From assembly GCF_003400205.1 (NCBI RefSeq), contig NZ_QUQV01000003.1:310001-374000 (forward strand): a DNA stretch of 64,000 bases, read 5' to 3'. Made by a program: the position numbers and the translations under genes. This document shows positions 17,939 through 27,059 of the stretch, one piece after another (position 1 is the stretch's first letter; each line of letters opens with the position of its first letter). The notes under the pieces were generated by a model. The model was not told the DNA's origin, searched no databases, and was given only the letters and a program-made list of their open reading frames with translations. The stretch is from Bacillus sp. HNG (GTDB lineage: Bacteria; Bacillota; Bacilli; Bacillales; Bacillaceae_L).

Positions 17939-17971
17939 AAGAGGAAAGGGACATCCCTTTCCTCTTTTTTT
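17939..17971 (+). terminator. Terminator after rpsD
   Basis: Stem AGAGGAAAGGG/CCCTTTCCTCT with a 4-base loop, followed by seven T residues, begins 8 bases after the rpsD stop. Confidence 0.92.
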
Positions 17972-18050
17972 ATGGCTATTTTCGCAAACTTTGTTGTTTT
18001 TGATTAGCCTATTAATAAGTAGATTATTAGACACATGGGTGTTCCCTCTA

Positions 18051-18175
18051 GTGATTGGAGCGTATGGCGCGAGACTCCTGCGGGAATAGCGAGCCAAGCG
18101 AGACCCCGTAGTGAGGCACGAGCGAGGAGGCTTGCGGATCGCCCGCGGAAAGCGAGTGCCAGAAGCGGAAATCAC
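18051..18175. repeat. GC-rich dispersed repeat with inverted ends
   Basis: About 125 bases, conspicuously GC-rich compared with its surroundings, begin with GTGATT and end with AATCAC. Inside are short complementary blocks (CTCCTGCGGG, GCCCGCGG, repeated GCGAG). The sequence type (GGCGCGAGACTCCTGCGGG ... GGAAAGCGAG) is a widespread intergenic element of Bacillus-group genomes. It fills the gap between the rpsD terminator and tyrS; no ORF is convincing in it. Confidence 0.75.
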
Positions 18176-18274
18176 CCTAGTTCCACAAATAAACTTTAGG
18201 TTAAGAACAACAATTTTTTAGAAAAAGAGCTTTTTTATACAAATAAGGTGCCCCTCAAGGAACACCTTATCTTA

Positions 18275-19534
18275 TTAATATTTGATTAAGAAGTATTTTT
18301 TCTTACCGCGACGAATGACTGTGAATTGACCTTCGATACGATGTTGTTCGTTAAGAACCGCATCTACCTCTTGGATTCTCTCACCATTAACATAGATGGC
18401 ACCATTGCCAATATCCTCACGTGCCTGACGCTTAGAAGGAGAAATCTTACTCATGACCAATAAATCAACTAAACTAACTTCTGCTTCCCCATCAAATTCA
18501 TGGGAAGGTACATCCTTAAAGCCTTGTTTAATCTCTTCCGCACTTAATTCAATGATTGAACCACTGAACAATGCTGCAGAAATTTTCACCGCTTGCTCAA
18601 GCGCAGCCTCACCGTGTACCAATTTGGTTACCTCTTCTGCCAACGTCTTTTGAGCTAAACGTTTTTCTGGTGCATGTTGAATTTCCGCTTCCAGACTTTC
18701 AATTTCCTCTTTGGAAAGGAATGTAAAATATTTTAAATAACGAACAACATCACGGTCATCTGTATTAATCCAGAATTGATAAAACTCATATGGCGACGTT
18801 TTTTCTTTATCTAACCAAATCGTCCCACCTTCTGTTTTACCAAACTTTGTACCATCCGCCTTTGTTACAAGTGGAATGGTTAGACCAAAAGCTTTGGCGT
18901 CCTCGACTGTCTTACGGATTAATTCTAGTCCAGCCGTGATATTTCCCCATTGGTCACTTCCACCAATTTGTAGTCGGCATCCTTCATTTTCATACAGCTT
19001 TAAAAAGTCATAGGATTGCAAAATCATATAACTAAACTCTGTAAACGAGATCCCTGCATCTATTCGTGATTGAACTGAGTCTTTGGCTAGCATGTAATTA
19101 AGCCCAAAACTCTTTCCGATATCACGCAGGAAAGTGATTAAGTCCAGGCTTCCGATCCAATCATAGTTATTCGCAATTTGAGCTGGATTTCCCTCTGCTT
19201 CAAAATCTAAAAAGCGAGAAAGCTGTTCTTTGATGCTGTTGCTATATTGAACGACAACCTCTTTTGGATTTAATGTTCTTTCCGCCTTTTTACCGCTTGG
19301 GTCACCGATTAGACCAGTAGCGCCCCCAACTAAAGCAATCGGTTGGTGTCCAGCCAACTGGAATCTTCTCAATGTCAAGATCCCTACTAAATGGCCGATA
19401 TGTAAGCTATCTGCTGTTGGATCAAATCCACAATACAATTTAATTTTTTCAGTCGCTAATATATTCTGTAACCCTTCTTGATCGGTTACTTGATTTATAA
19501 GACCCCTATAGGTCAAATCCTGAATAACATCCAT
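18275..19534 (-). CDS. tyrS: Tyrosyl-tRNA synthetase
   Basis: A 419-residue class I aminoacyl-tRNA synthetase. The HIGH motif is HIGH at 45-48, the KMSKS-equivalent is KFGKT near residue 230, and a C-terminal S4-like RNA-binding domain ends in RRGKKKYFL. Length fits TyrS of B. subtilis (422). The ATG at 19534 gives the usual N terminus MDVIQDLTYRGL; AAGGAG lies 13 bases before it, which is long. No T-box leader could be recognised in the 150 bases upstream, unlike B. subtilis tyrS. A TTGACA box near 19600 may be the promoter. Confidence 0.96.
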   Translation of the reverse strand: MDVIQDLTYRGLINQVTDQEGLQNILATEKIKLYCGFDPTADSLHIGHLVGILTLRRFQLAGHQPIALVGGATGLIGDPSGKKAERTLNPKEVVVQYSNSIKEQLSRFLDFEAEGNPAQIANNYDWIGSLDLITFLRDIGKSFGLNYMLAKDSVQSRIDAGISFTEFSYMILQSYDFLKLYENEGCRLQIGGSDQWGNITAGLELIRKTVEDAKAFGLTIPLVTKADGTKFGKTEGGTIWLDKEKTSPYEFYQFWINTDDRDVVRYLKYFTFLSKEEIESLEAEIQHAPEKRLAQKTLAEEVTKLVHGEAALEQAVKISAALFSGSIIELSAEEIKQGFKDVPSHEFDGEAEVSLVDLLVMSKISPSKRQAREDIGNGAIYVNGERIQEVDAVLNEQHRIEGQFTVIRRGKKKYFLIKY

Positions 19535-19685
19535 TCTATTTTCAATTCTCCTTTTAACCTTATAATAAGGTTTTTCTATCACACTATGTCTAATATTGTC
19601 AAATTAAATAATGGAAATTCATAAAAAAATACTAAAGGCACTATGGTATATGCTATAATAAACTTGGATTTTTAGGGGGATGATT

Positions 19686-22607
19686 ATGAATTTTAAAAAA
19701 TCACAAATATTTGAAAAAATTAACTCTTTTTGGCAAAGAGTCACATCGAATAAAGTAGCAAGAGCAATTACTGGCAAGAGGACCCGTAAAGGTGTAAGAG
19801 TTACATATGGTGTTGTATGGAATTTATTTTTACTGTTCTTTATCATCGCGATACTCGGTCTTGGCTTTGCAGGTGGGGCAGGTGCTGGTTACTTTGCATC
19901 CCTAGTAAAGGACGAACCTGTTCGAAGCTACGAAAGTTTACAGAAAGATATTTATAATTACGAAGAAAATACAGAGGTGTACTTCGCAAACGAAATCTAT
20001 CTTGGTCAATTGCGGGCAGACCTCCAACGTGAAGAAGTTTCTCTGGATGAAATTTCTCAGTATGTCAAGGATGCGGTAATTGCAACCGAAGACCAATACT
20101 TCTATAAGCATGATGGGGTTGTGCCAAAATCCATTTTACGTGCAATCGTACAGGATGTAACAAGTTCACCTGTCCAAACCGGAGGAAGTACACTAACACA
20201 GCAATTGATTAAGAACCAAATTCTATCAAATGAAGTTTCGTTTGATCGAAAGGCAAAGGAAATCTTAATTGCATTACGACTTGAAAAGTTTTTTGATAAA
20301 GATGAAATATTAGAAGCATACCTTAATATTATTCCATATGGCCGTAATTCATCAGGTCGAAATATTGCCGGTGTACAAACGGCAGCAAAAGGGATTTTCG
20401 GAGTGGACGCAAAGGATTTAAACCTGCCACAAGCAGCCTTTATCGCCGGTCTACCACAAAACCCATATGTTTATACTCCTTTCTCAAACCAGGGTGGAAA
20501 GGTAAAAGAAAATATTGAACCCGGTCTTAACCGAATGAAAACGGTCTTGGAGCGTATGCTTACAGGTGGCTTCATCACTCAGCAGCAATATGAGGAAGCT
20601 CTTGCATATGATATTCGTGCAAATTTTGCTCCACCAAAGTCAGAACCAACTGAAAAGTATCCTTGGTTAACTGCTGAAGTAGAAAAACGTGCCACTGATA
20701 TTTTAATGAAAAAATTATCTGAAGAAGATGGATACGAGGAAAAAGATCTTGAAGACAACAAGGAACTACGAAGTCACTACCGTGAAATAGCTGACAAAAG
20801 TCTTCGTCAAAATGGATATAAAATCCATACTACGATTGACAAGGAAATTTTTGATGCTATGCAAGAGGTAGTCAAAAATTATCAATATTTTGGTCCAGAT
20901 CAACCCGAAGACAAGGTAATTGATAAAGAAACCGGTGAAAAAGGAAAAGTATTGGAACCGGAAGAAACGGGTTCTGTTCTTATTGAAAATAGGACTGGAA
21001 AAATTATTAGTTTTGTGGCCGGTCGTGATTTCGAACGTGAACAAACAAACCATGCGATAAGTACCCGTCCTAATGGTTCGACAATGAAACCCCTCTTGGC
21101 GTACGCACCGGCAATGGAATTAGGATTGGTACAACCAGGAAGTGTCATAGCCGATGTGAAATTCAGCTATGGAAGTTACAAACCACAAAACGTTGGTGGT
21201 CCATACGACTTTGATGGTTTAATGTCTGCTCGACATGCATTACAAATCTCAAAGAATATACCAGCTATCAAAACGTATTTAAAAGCGTTTGATCAACGTC
21301 CAATTACGTTTTTAGAAAAAATGGGTTTCACTTCCTTAGTTGAACAGGATTACCACGCACCTTCACTTGCCATTGGTGGGATGACATATGGTGTTTCTGT
21401 TGAAGAGAATGTAAATGCGTTTGCGACATTTGCTAATGAGGGTAAGTTTATAGATGCTTATATGATTGAAAAGATCGTTACGAACGATGGTGAGGTCGTA
21501 TACGAACATGAAAGCAAGCCTGTTGATGTATTTTCACCACAAACTGCATATTTAACGATTGATATGATGCGTGATGTTATAAATGGTGGTACTGCCTCAT
21601 CTCTTAATGGTTATTTAAAGTTTAAAGCGGACTGGGCAGGTAAAACAGGTACAACTAACTTCGTTCAAGACGTATGGTTTGTTGCAACAAACCCGAATGT
21701 AACATTCGGACTTTGGATGGGCTATGATACACCAAAGTCAATACCTGCATCATATAAGGGACTATCCTATTCAAGGAGAAGTACTCTTCTATGGGCTCAG
21801 CAAATGAACGCAGTATATGATATTAGGCCTGAACTTGTTCAGCCAAAAGAGAACTTTAAAATGCCTGGCGGAATCGTATCACGTTCTTACTGTGGTATTT
21901 CAGGGTTACTCCCATCTGATTTATGTCGAGAAGCTGGTCTGGTTCAATCAGACATTTATAACGCAAAATATGTTCCGACTAAAGTAGATGACAGCCTTGT
22001 AAAAGGTAAGTATATTGAAGTAAACGGCAAAGCATATCGTGTACCAACAAGTGCTCCACAGGAATTTGTTCAGGAAGGAATTATGATAAAGAAGGAATTT
22101 TTAGAGGAACACGACTTAAAGGATGCAAAAGCAATTGAACAGTTACTTCCAAAAAACAGTCGATGGAAGAACCTTGTCATAACGGAAACAGCAGAGCTTA
22201 AAGATAATGGATCTGTTCCATCCCAAGTACAGGGTGCCTCTATTTCTTCTGGGATCCTAAGATGGGCAAAACATGAACACAATGATGTGATTGGGTATCG
22301 AATTTACGGTGCTTCTAATTTTACAGCAGATTTCAAAAAGATCGGAAGTATTCCTGCAACAAAAGATTTACAATTTAATGTTGGAAGTTCCGTTGCAGCC
22401 TATTATGTTACGGCCGTTGATGTCACTGGTAAAGAAACGCCACTTGCAAATTCAGTATTAGTTAAGAACGGTGACTACAAACCAGAGCCAGAAGTGGAAG
22501 TCGTTACTCCTCCAGCAGAGGAAGGAAAGGACAAAGATAACAAAGGTGAAAATGGAAATAAGGGAAACAACGGAAATGGTAATGGCAAAGATAATGGTGG
22601 AAATTAA
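19686..22607 (+). CDS. Class A penicillin-binding protein (transglycosylase-transpeptidase)
   Basis: A 973-residue bifunctional peptidoglycan synthase. A cytoplasmic basic tail leads to one transmembrane helix (about 42-65); the GT51 glycosyltransferase follows with catalytic Glu135 (ATEDQYFYKHDG) and GGSTLTQQLIKN at 166-177. The transpeptidase has STMK at 465-468 (nucleophile Ser465), SKN at 522-524 and KTGT at 653-656. A fibronectin-III-like segment (about 860-930) and a Lys/Asn/Gly-rich disordered tail end the protein. An ATG at 19680 abuts the AGGGGG site, so the second ATG, 19686, is used. It is divergent from tyrS; which named B. subtilis PBP it equals is not clear. Confidence 0.92.
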   Translation: MNFKKSQIFEKINSFWQRVTSNKVARAITGKRTRKGVRVTYGVVWNLFLLFFIIAILGLGFAGGAGAGYFASLVKDEPVRSYESLQKDIYNYEENTEVYFANEIYLGQLRADLQREEVSLDEISQYVKDAVIATEDQYFYKHDGVVPKSILRAIVQDVTSSPVQTGGSTLTQQLIKNQILSNEVSFDRKAKEILIALRLEKFFDKDEILEAYLNIIPYGRNSSGRNIAGVQTAAKGIFGVDAKDLNLPQAAFIAGLPQNPYVYTPFSNQGGKVKENIEPGLNRMKTVLERMLTGGFITQQQYEEALAYDIRANFAPPKSEPTEKYPWLTAEVEKRATDILMKKLSEEDGYEEKDLEDNKELRSHYREIADKSLRQNGYKIHTTIDKEIFDAMQEVVKNYQYFGPDQPEDKVIDKETGEKGKVLEPEETGSVLIENRTGKIISFVAGRDFEREQTNHAISTRPNGSTMKPLLAYAPAMELGLVQPGSVIADVKFSYGSYKPQNVGGPYDFDGLMSARHALQISKNIPAIKTYLKAFDQRPITFLEKMGFTSLVEQDYHAPSLAIGGMTYGVSVEENVNAFATFANEGKFIDAYMIEKIVTNDGEVVYEHESKPVDVFSPQTAYLTIDMMRDVINGGTASSLNGYLKFKADWAGKTGTTNFVQDVWFVATNPNVTFGLWMGYDTPKSIPASYKGLSYSRRSTLLWAQQMNAVYDIRPELVQPKENFKMPGGIVSRSYCGISGLLPSDLCREAGLVQSDIYNAKYVPTKVDDSLVKGKYIEVNGKAYRVPTSAPQEFVQEGIMIKKEFLEEHDLKDAKAIEQLLPKNSRWKNLVITETAELKDNGSVPSQVQGASISSGILRWAKHEHNDVIGYRIYGASNFTADFKKIGSIPATKDLQFNVGSSVAAYYVTAVDVTGKETPLANSVLVKNGDYKPEPEVEVVTPPAEEGKDKDNKGENGNKGNNGNGNGKDNGGN

Positions 22608-22614
22608 AGGATAG

Positions 22615-22647
22615 AAAAAGAGGTGATCAATTGGATCACCTCTTTTT
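22615..22647. terminator. Bidirectional terminator between the PBP gene and acsA
   Basis: A 14-bp perfect stem (AAAAAGAGGTGATC with GATCACCTCTTTTT) around 5 bases provides T runs on both strands between convergent genes. Confidence 0.92.
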
Positions 22648-22654
22648 TGATGTT

Positions 22655-24373
22655 TTAATTTTCCATTGTAGATAGGTCGCCTGTTGGTAAATCAAGCTCC
22701 CACGCCTTAAGAACACGTCTCATGATTTTTCCACTACGCGTTTTTGGAAGTTTATCCTTAAACTCAATTTCTCGAGGGGCCGCATGTGCAGCTAATCCCT
22801 TTTTCACAAAATCTCTTATTTCTTCTTTTAATTCATCTGTCGCTTCATAACCATCAACTAATGCAACGAAAGCTTTAATGATTTCTCCGCGTACAGGGTC
22901 AGGCTTTCCGATAACACCAGCTTCAGCAATTGCAGGGTGTTCAACAAGCTTGCTCTCTACTTCAAATGGGCCAACCCGCTCTCCGGAGGTCATGATTACG
23001 TCATCCACGCGACCCTGGAACCAGAAATATCCATCTTCGTCCATATATGCTGAATCCCCTGATACATACCAATCACCTGGCATAAAGTAGGACTCATATT
23101 TGGACGGATTGTTCCAGATTTGATACATCATTGACGGCCAGCCTTTTTTAATGGCTAAGTTCCCCATCCGATTTGGAGGTAATTCATTGCCCTGGTCATC
23201 GACAATGGCTGCCTTTATTCCAGGGAATGGTTTACCCATAGAGCCTGGCTTAATCTCCATACAAGGATAATTACTAATCAACTGGGCGCCTGTTTCAGTC
23301 ATCCACCAGTTATCATGAATGCGTAAATTGAAGACCTTAACTCCCCAACGAACAACTTCAGGGTTGAGTGGCTCACCAACACTTAATATATGGCGCAATG
23401 AACGTAGATCAAATTGTTTTACTAATTCGTCTCCTGCACCCATTAACATTCTAAAGGCAGTTGGTGCGCTATACCAAACAGTTATTCCGTAATCCTCAAT
23501 GGTTTGGTACCAGTTTTCCGGACTAAATCGTCCTCCTACGATTACGTTGGATGCTCCATTTAGCCAAGGACCAAATATCCCATATGAAGTCCCTGTTACC
23601 CACCCTGGGTCAGCGGTGCACCAATAGATATCATCCTCTTTTAAATCAAGAATCCATTTTGCTGTTTGATATTGTTGAATCATAGCATTATGAACATGTA
23701 AGACCCCTTTTGGCTTACCTGTAGAACCAGAAGTATAGTGTAAGAGCATGCCGTCCGTTCTTTCCACCCATTCAATTTCTAGCTCTTTACTTGCCGTTTT
23801 TAACCGACCATTAAAATCAATAAAAGGACCATCCTCTGTTACATTCTCTCCAACTAAGACAATATGCTTTAATGCGGGTAATTCTTTGAAAGGAATACGA
23901 TCTACTAAATCTGGAGTCGTGACAATCACTTTCGCTTCGCTATCGTCTAAACGGTCACGTACAGCACCTTCCATGAACGCTTCAAATAGCGGACCAACAA
24001 TCGCTCCTAGTTTAATAGCCCCTAGTATTGCAAAATATAATTCAGGCGAACGGGGCATAAACACAAATACTCGATCCCCTTTTTCAACATCGGCAGCTTG
24101 TTTTAAAACGTTAGCAGCACGGTTTGTATATTCTTTCATTTCTTTAAATGTATACTTCTCATCACGAGTTGAATCACGGTAATAAAGGGCAATTTTATTT
24201 TTCCTCACACCCTCAGCATGGCGGTCAATAGCTTCATAGGCAATATTAACTTTACCTGTTTCAGACCAAGAAAAGTTTGATTCTACTTCCGTCCAATCAA
24301 AATTCGCATATGCTTCATCATAATCTTTTAAATTATAATTTCCTTTTGTTGCTGGCAGCGCTTCCACTTTCAC
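22655..24373 (-). CDS. acsA: Acetyl-CoA synthetase AcsA
   Basis: A 572-residue AMP-forming ligase that makes acetyl-CoA from acetate, ATP and CoA. Motifs are YTSGSTGKPKG (about residue 215), WWMTETG (about 350), GDSAYMDEDGYFWFQGRVDD (about 440) and PKTRSGKIMRR, in which Lys549 is the catalytic residue. In B. subtilis that same Lys549 is acetylated by AcuA and deacetylated by AcuC/SrtN, and those partners are encoded divergently here. The start is a GTG after AAGGGGAA. A TTGAGA-17-TATAAT promoter lies upstream. Confidence 0.97.
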   Translation of the reverse strand: MKVEALPATKGNYNLKDYDEAYANFDWTEVESNFSWSETGKVNIAYEAIDRHAEGVRKNKIALYYRDSTRDEKYTFKEMKEYTNRAANVLKQAADVEKGDRVFVFMPRSPELYFAILGAIKLGAIVGPLFEAFMEGAVRDRLDDSEAKVIVTTPDLVDRIPFKELPALKHIVLVGENVTEDGPFIDFNGRLKTASKELEIEWVERTDGMLLHYTSGSTGKPKGVLHVHNAMIQQYQTAKWILDLKEDDIYWCTADPGWVTGTSYGIFGPWLNGASNVIVGGRFSPENWYQTIEDYGITVWYSAPTAFRMLMGAGDELVKQFDLRSLRHILSVGEPLNPEVVRWGVKVFNLRIHDNWWMTETGAQLISNYPCMEIKPGSMGKPFPGIKAAIVDDQGNELPPNRMGNLAIKKGWPSMMYQIWNNPSKYESYFMPGDWYVSGDSAYMDEDGYFWFQGRVDDVIMTSGERVGPFEVESKLVEHPAIAEAGVIGKPDPVRGEIIKAFVALVDGYEATDELKEEIRDFVKKGLAAHAAPREIEFKDKLPKTRSGKIMRRVLKAWELDLPTGDLSTMEN

Positions 24374-24410
24374 ATCACATTTCCCCTTTATGTAAGTTAT
24401 TTACTATTCT

Positions 24411-24439
24411 ATTATAAAATAAAACTCCTCTTTTCTCAA
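24411..24439 (-). promoter_or_regulatory. SigA promoter of acsA
   Basis: On the minus strand TTGAGA (24434-24439) and TATAAT (24411-24416) are separated by exactly 17 bases, 38 bases upstream of the acsA start codon. Confidence 0.75.
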
Positions 24440-24501
24440 TTTTTAAAATTTTATATATATAATATTTCTAGATATAATTGTATAATTAGTGTAGAAGAGT
24501 C

Positions 24502-24537
24502 TGTAAACGCTTCATTTTTGCTAGATTCATGTATAAT
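24502..24537 (+). promoter_or_regulatory. cre-like site and promoter of acuABC
   Basis: TGTAAACGCTTCAT (24502-24515) resembles CcpA-binding cre sites, and a TATAAT follows at 24532-24537. The cre-like site covers the place where the -35 box of this promoter would lie, so CcpA could act directly on acuA transcription; acsA starts on the other side of the same intergenic region. Confidence 0.55.
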
Positions 24538-24566
24538 GAAAGTGACTTTAGAATGGTGGTGACATT

Positions 24567-25199
24567 GTGGAGCATAAGAAAACATATAACGCTAAGGAAC
24601 TAAAGACCCCTCATGGTACGCTCATTATAGAAGGTCCTATAACTGGAGAGGCACTTGCAAGCTATGAATTTCACGAGGACCTAGTAGCTTTTCGTACTCC
24701 AAACCAACAACATAAAGCATTGATTGAAATTGCAGATTTACCTGAAGGAAGGATTATTATCGCAAGAGAGCATAATACCATCGTTGGGTATGTTACATAT
24801 CTATATCCAGACCCACTTGAACGTTGGTCTGAGGGAAAAATTGATAATTTAATAGAGTTAGGTGCAATTGAAGTTATTCCAAAGTTTCGCGGCTGTCAGG
24901 TTGGAAAAAATCTGTTATTTGTTTCAATGATGGATGATGCCATGGAGGACTACCTAATCATAACTACTGAATATTATTGGCACTGGGACTTAAAAGGCAC
25001 TGGCCTTAATGTTTGGGAATATCGGAAGGTAATGGAAAAAATGATGAGTGCTGGTGGACTTGAATGGTTTGCAACAGACGACCCTGAAATTAGTTCACAT
25101 CCTGCCAATTGTTTAATGGCTCGAATTGGGAAACGGGTTAATCAGGATACAATCGAAAGATTCGACAGGCTACGTTTTATGAATCGATTCATGTATTAA
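24567..25199 (+). CDS. acuA: Protein acetyltransferase AcuA (inactivates AcsA)
   Basis: A 210-residue GNAT-fold enzyme, the same length as B. subtilis AcuA. The acetyl-CoA-binding stretch is around residues 97-116 (IEVIPKFRGCQVGKNLL). AcuA acetylates the catalytic Lys of AcsA and switches it off. The start is a GTG preceded by GGTGGTG. First gene of acuABC, transcribed away from its target acsA, with a cre-like site in the shared intergenic region. Confidence 0.94.
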   Translation: MEHKKTYNAKELKTPHGTLIIEGPITGEALASYEFHEDLVAFRTPNQQHKALIEIADLPEGRIIIAREHNTIVGYVTYLYPDPLERWSEGKIDNLIELGAIEVIPKFRGCQVGKNLLFVSMMDDAMEDYLIITTEYYWHWDLKGTGLNVWEYRKVMEKMMSAGGLEWFATDDPEISSHPANCLMARIGKRVNQDTIERFDRLRFMNRFMY

Positions 25200-25227
25200 A
25201 GGATGTTCAAAGGTTAGGGGGATATAC

Positions 25228-25866
25228 ATGATTATTGAAGAAATTATGAAAAAAAATATATCAACGTTATCAGCTGACGATACCATTTCAACCGCAATCA
25301 AAATGATGGACGAAAAAAAAATCCGTCATATTCCTATCGTAGATCAACAGCAACATCTGATGGGGCTAATAAGTGACCGGGATATTCGTGATGCCAAGCC
25401 CTCCATTCTGGACTTTACAAACGAGGAAAAAACCCTTGAATCACCCATTAAAGAGATCATGGTGAAAGACGTGATAACCGGGCATCCACTTGATTTTGTT
25501 GAAGAAGTCACCGCTGTCTTTTCCCAGCATCGAATTGGCTGTCTACCCATTGAATCCAACGGAAAATTAGTTGGTATCATCACAGAAACGGATCTACTTC
25601 ACACCTTTGCACAATTAACTGGTGCAAATCAACCAGGCTCCCAGCTAGAAATTAAGGTTCCGAATCAAGCAGGTACACTAGCAGAGGTTGTCAATGTCAT
25701 TAAAAATCATAAAGTTAATATTCACAGCGTCCTTGTTTATCCCGATAAGGATGTCCAATATAAAATCCTTGTGCTACGAGTTCAAACAATGAATCCGAAT
25801 AAAATCATTACAAACCTTAAAAATGAGGGCTACACTGTTATGTGGCCATCCTTTCCAGGGCTTTAA
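25228..25866 (+). CDS. acuB: CBS-ACT domain protein AcuB
   Basis: A 212-residue protein with two CBS motifs (about residues 5-60 and 78-135) that normally bind adenosine nucleotides, followed by an ACT-like domain (about 140-210, LEIKVPNQAGTLAEVV). It belongs to the acetoin/acetate utilisation operon; its molecular role is not established, but sensing of nucleotide state to tune AcuA/AcuC is a fair inference. It lies 28 bases after acuA and 2 bases before acuC. Confidence 0.92.
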   Translation: MIIEEIMKKNISTLSADDTISTAIKMMDEKKIRHIPIVDQQQHLMGLISDRDIRDAKPSILDFTNEEKTLESPIKEIMVKDVITGHPLDFVEEVTAVFSQHRIGCLPIESNGKLVGIITETDLLHTFAQLTGANQPGSQLEIKVPNQAGTLAEVVNVIKNHKVNIHSVLVYPDKDVQYKILVLRVQTMNPNKIITNLKNEGYTVMWPSFPGL

Positions 25867-25868
25867 TC

Positions 25869-27023
25869 ATGGCAAATGAATCAGCTTTTATCTATTCGGA
25901 TCAATTGTTAAAATATCGTTTTAGTGATGACCACCCCTTTAATCAAACAAGGGTAAAGCTTACATTTGATTTACTCAAAAGTTTAGATTTGTTAGATGAC
26001 TCGGATATAATACCTCCTAGAATTGCAACCGATGAAGAATTGGCGCTTGTCCATGACCCAAGATTTATTGAAGCGGTCAAGTTAGCTGGAGAAGGTAAAC
26101 TCTCTGAAGAAGTTGGACAAAGCTATGGAATCGGCACCGAGGATACCCCAATTTTTCCGGGGATGCACGAAGCAAGTGCTTTATTGGTTGGCGCTACCCT
26201 TTCTGCCGTTGACCATGTAATGTCTGGAAAGTCAAAGCATGCGCTTAATCTTGGTGGTGGTTTACATCATGGATTCAGGGGGAAAGCTTCCGGATTTTGT
26301 GTATATAATGACAGTGCTGTTGCAATTCGCTATATGCAAAAGAAATATAATGTAAGAGTGCTTTATGTTGATACAGATGCCCATCATGGTGATGGTGTTC
26401 AATGGACATTTTATGATGATCCTGATGTATGCACACTTTCCATTCATGAGACAGGTCGGTATCTCTTTCCTGGTACAGGAAACGTGACTGAGAGGGGCTC
26501 AGGCAAAGGCTATGGCTATTCCTTTAATGTCCCACTAGATGCCTTTACTGAGGATGAATCATGGTTGCACGCCTACACAACGGCTTTCACAGAGGTAGCC
26601 GAATTTTTCAAACCAGATGTCATCTTTACACAAAATGGTGTAGACTCCCATTATTATGATCCATTAACCCATTTGTCAGCCACAATGAAAATTTATCGAG
26701 AAATTCCCAAGCTTGCCCACAAGCTTGCACACCAATATTGCGATGGTCGCTGGATTGCAGTAGGTGGCGGCGGATATGATATATGGAGAGTTGTACCGAG
26801 AGCATGGTCTCTCATTTGGCTTGAAATGATTGAAAAATCGGAGATAGAAGGACCGCTACCAATTGATTGGATTAATAAATGGCAACCAAGCGCTAAATTA
26901 GCTCTTCCTGCTTTCTGGGATGATCAACCTACTATATATCCACCTATCCCTAGAAAATCGGAAATTGAAGAAAAAAATGCACTAACCGTTACAAAAACTC
27001 TTTATCCGATTCGTAATAAATAG
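25869..27023 (+). CDS. acuC: Protein deacetylase AcuC (class I/II HDAC family)
   Basis: A 384-residue zinc-dependent deacylase of the histone-deacetylase superfamily. Visible motifs are GGGLHHGF with the tandem catalytic His, DTDAHHGDGVQ carrying metal ligands, and GGGGYD near the active-site Tyr. It removes the AcuA-placed acetyl group from AcsA. An in-frame ATG at 25842 lies inside acuB; ATG 25869, just after the acuB stop, gives the right length and N terminus. Translation is probably coupled to acuB, as the Shine-Dalgarno is weak (AGGG). Confidence 0.94.
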   Translation: MANESAFIYSDQLLKYRFSDDHPFNQTRVKLTFDLLKSLDLLDDSDIIPPRIATDEELALVHDPRFIEAVKLAGEGKLSEEVGQSYGIGTEDTPIFPGMHEASALLVGATLSAVDHVMSGKSKHALNLGGGLHHGFRGKASGFCVYNDSAVAIRYMQKKYNVRVLYVDTDAHHGDGVQWTFYDDPDVCTLSIHETGRYLFPGTGNVTERGSGKGYGYSFNVPLDAFTEDESWLHAYTTAFTEVAEFFKPDVIFTQNGVDSHYYDPLTHLSATMKIYREIPKLAHKLAHQYCDGRWIAVGGGGYDIWRVVPRAWSLIWLEMIEKSEIEGPLPIDWINKWQPSAKLALPAFWDDQPTIYPPIPRKSEIEEKNALTVTKTLYPIRNK

Positions 27024-27048
27024 AAAACACGGCAGTTGCCGTGTTTTC
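27023..27048. terminator. Bidirectional terminator between acuC and ccpA
   Basis: An 11-bp perfect stem GAAAACACGGC/GCCGTGTTTTC with a 4-base loop begins at the acuC stop codon and serves both convergent genes. Confidence 0.88.
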
Positions 27049-27059
27049 TTCATACCTTA

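Noticed and set aside
23748-24182. Plus-strand 144-residue ORF inside acsA
   Set aside because: Shadow frame of the conserved acetyl-CoA synthetase; Ser-rich composition typical of antisense readings.
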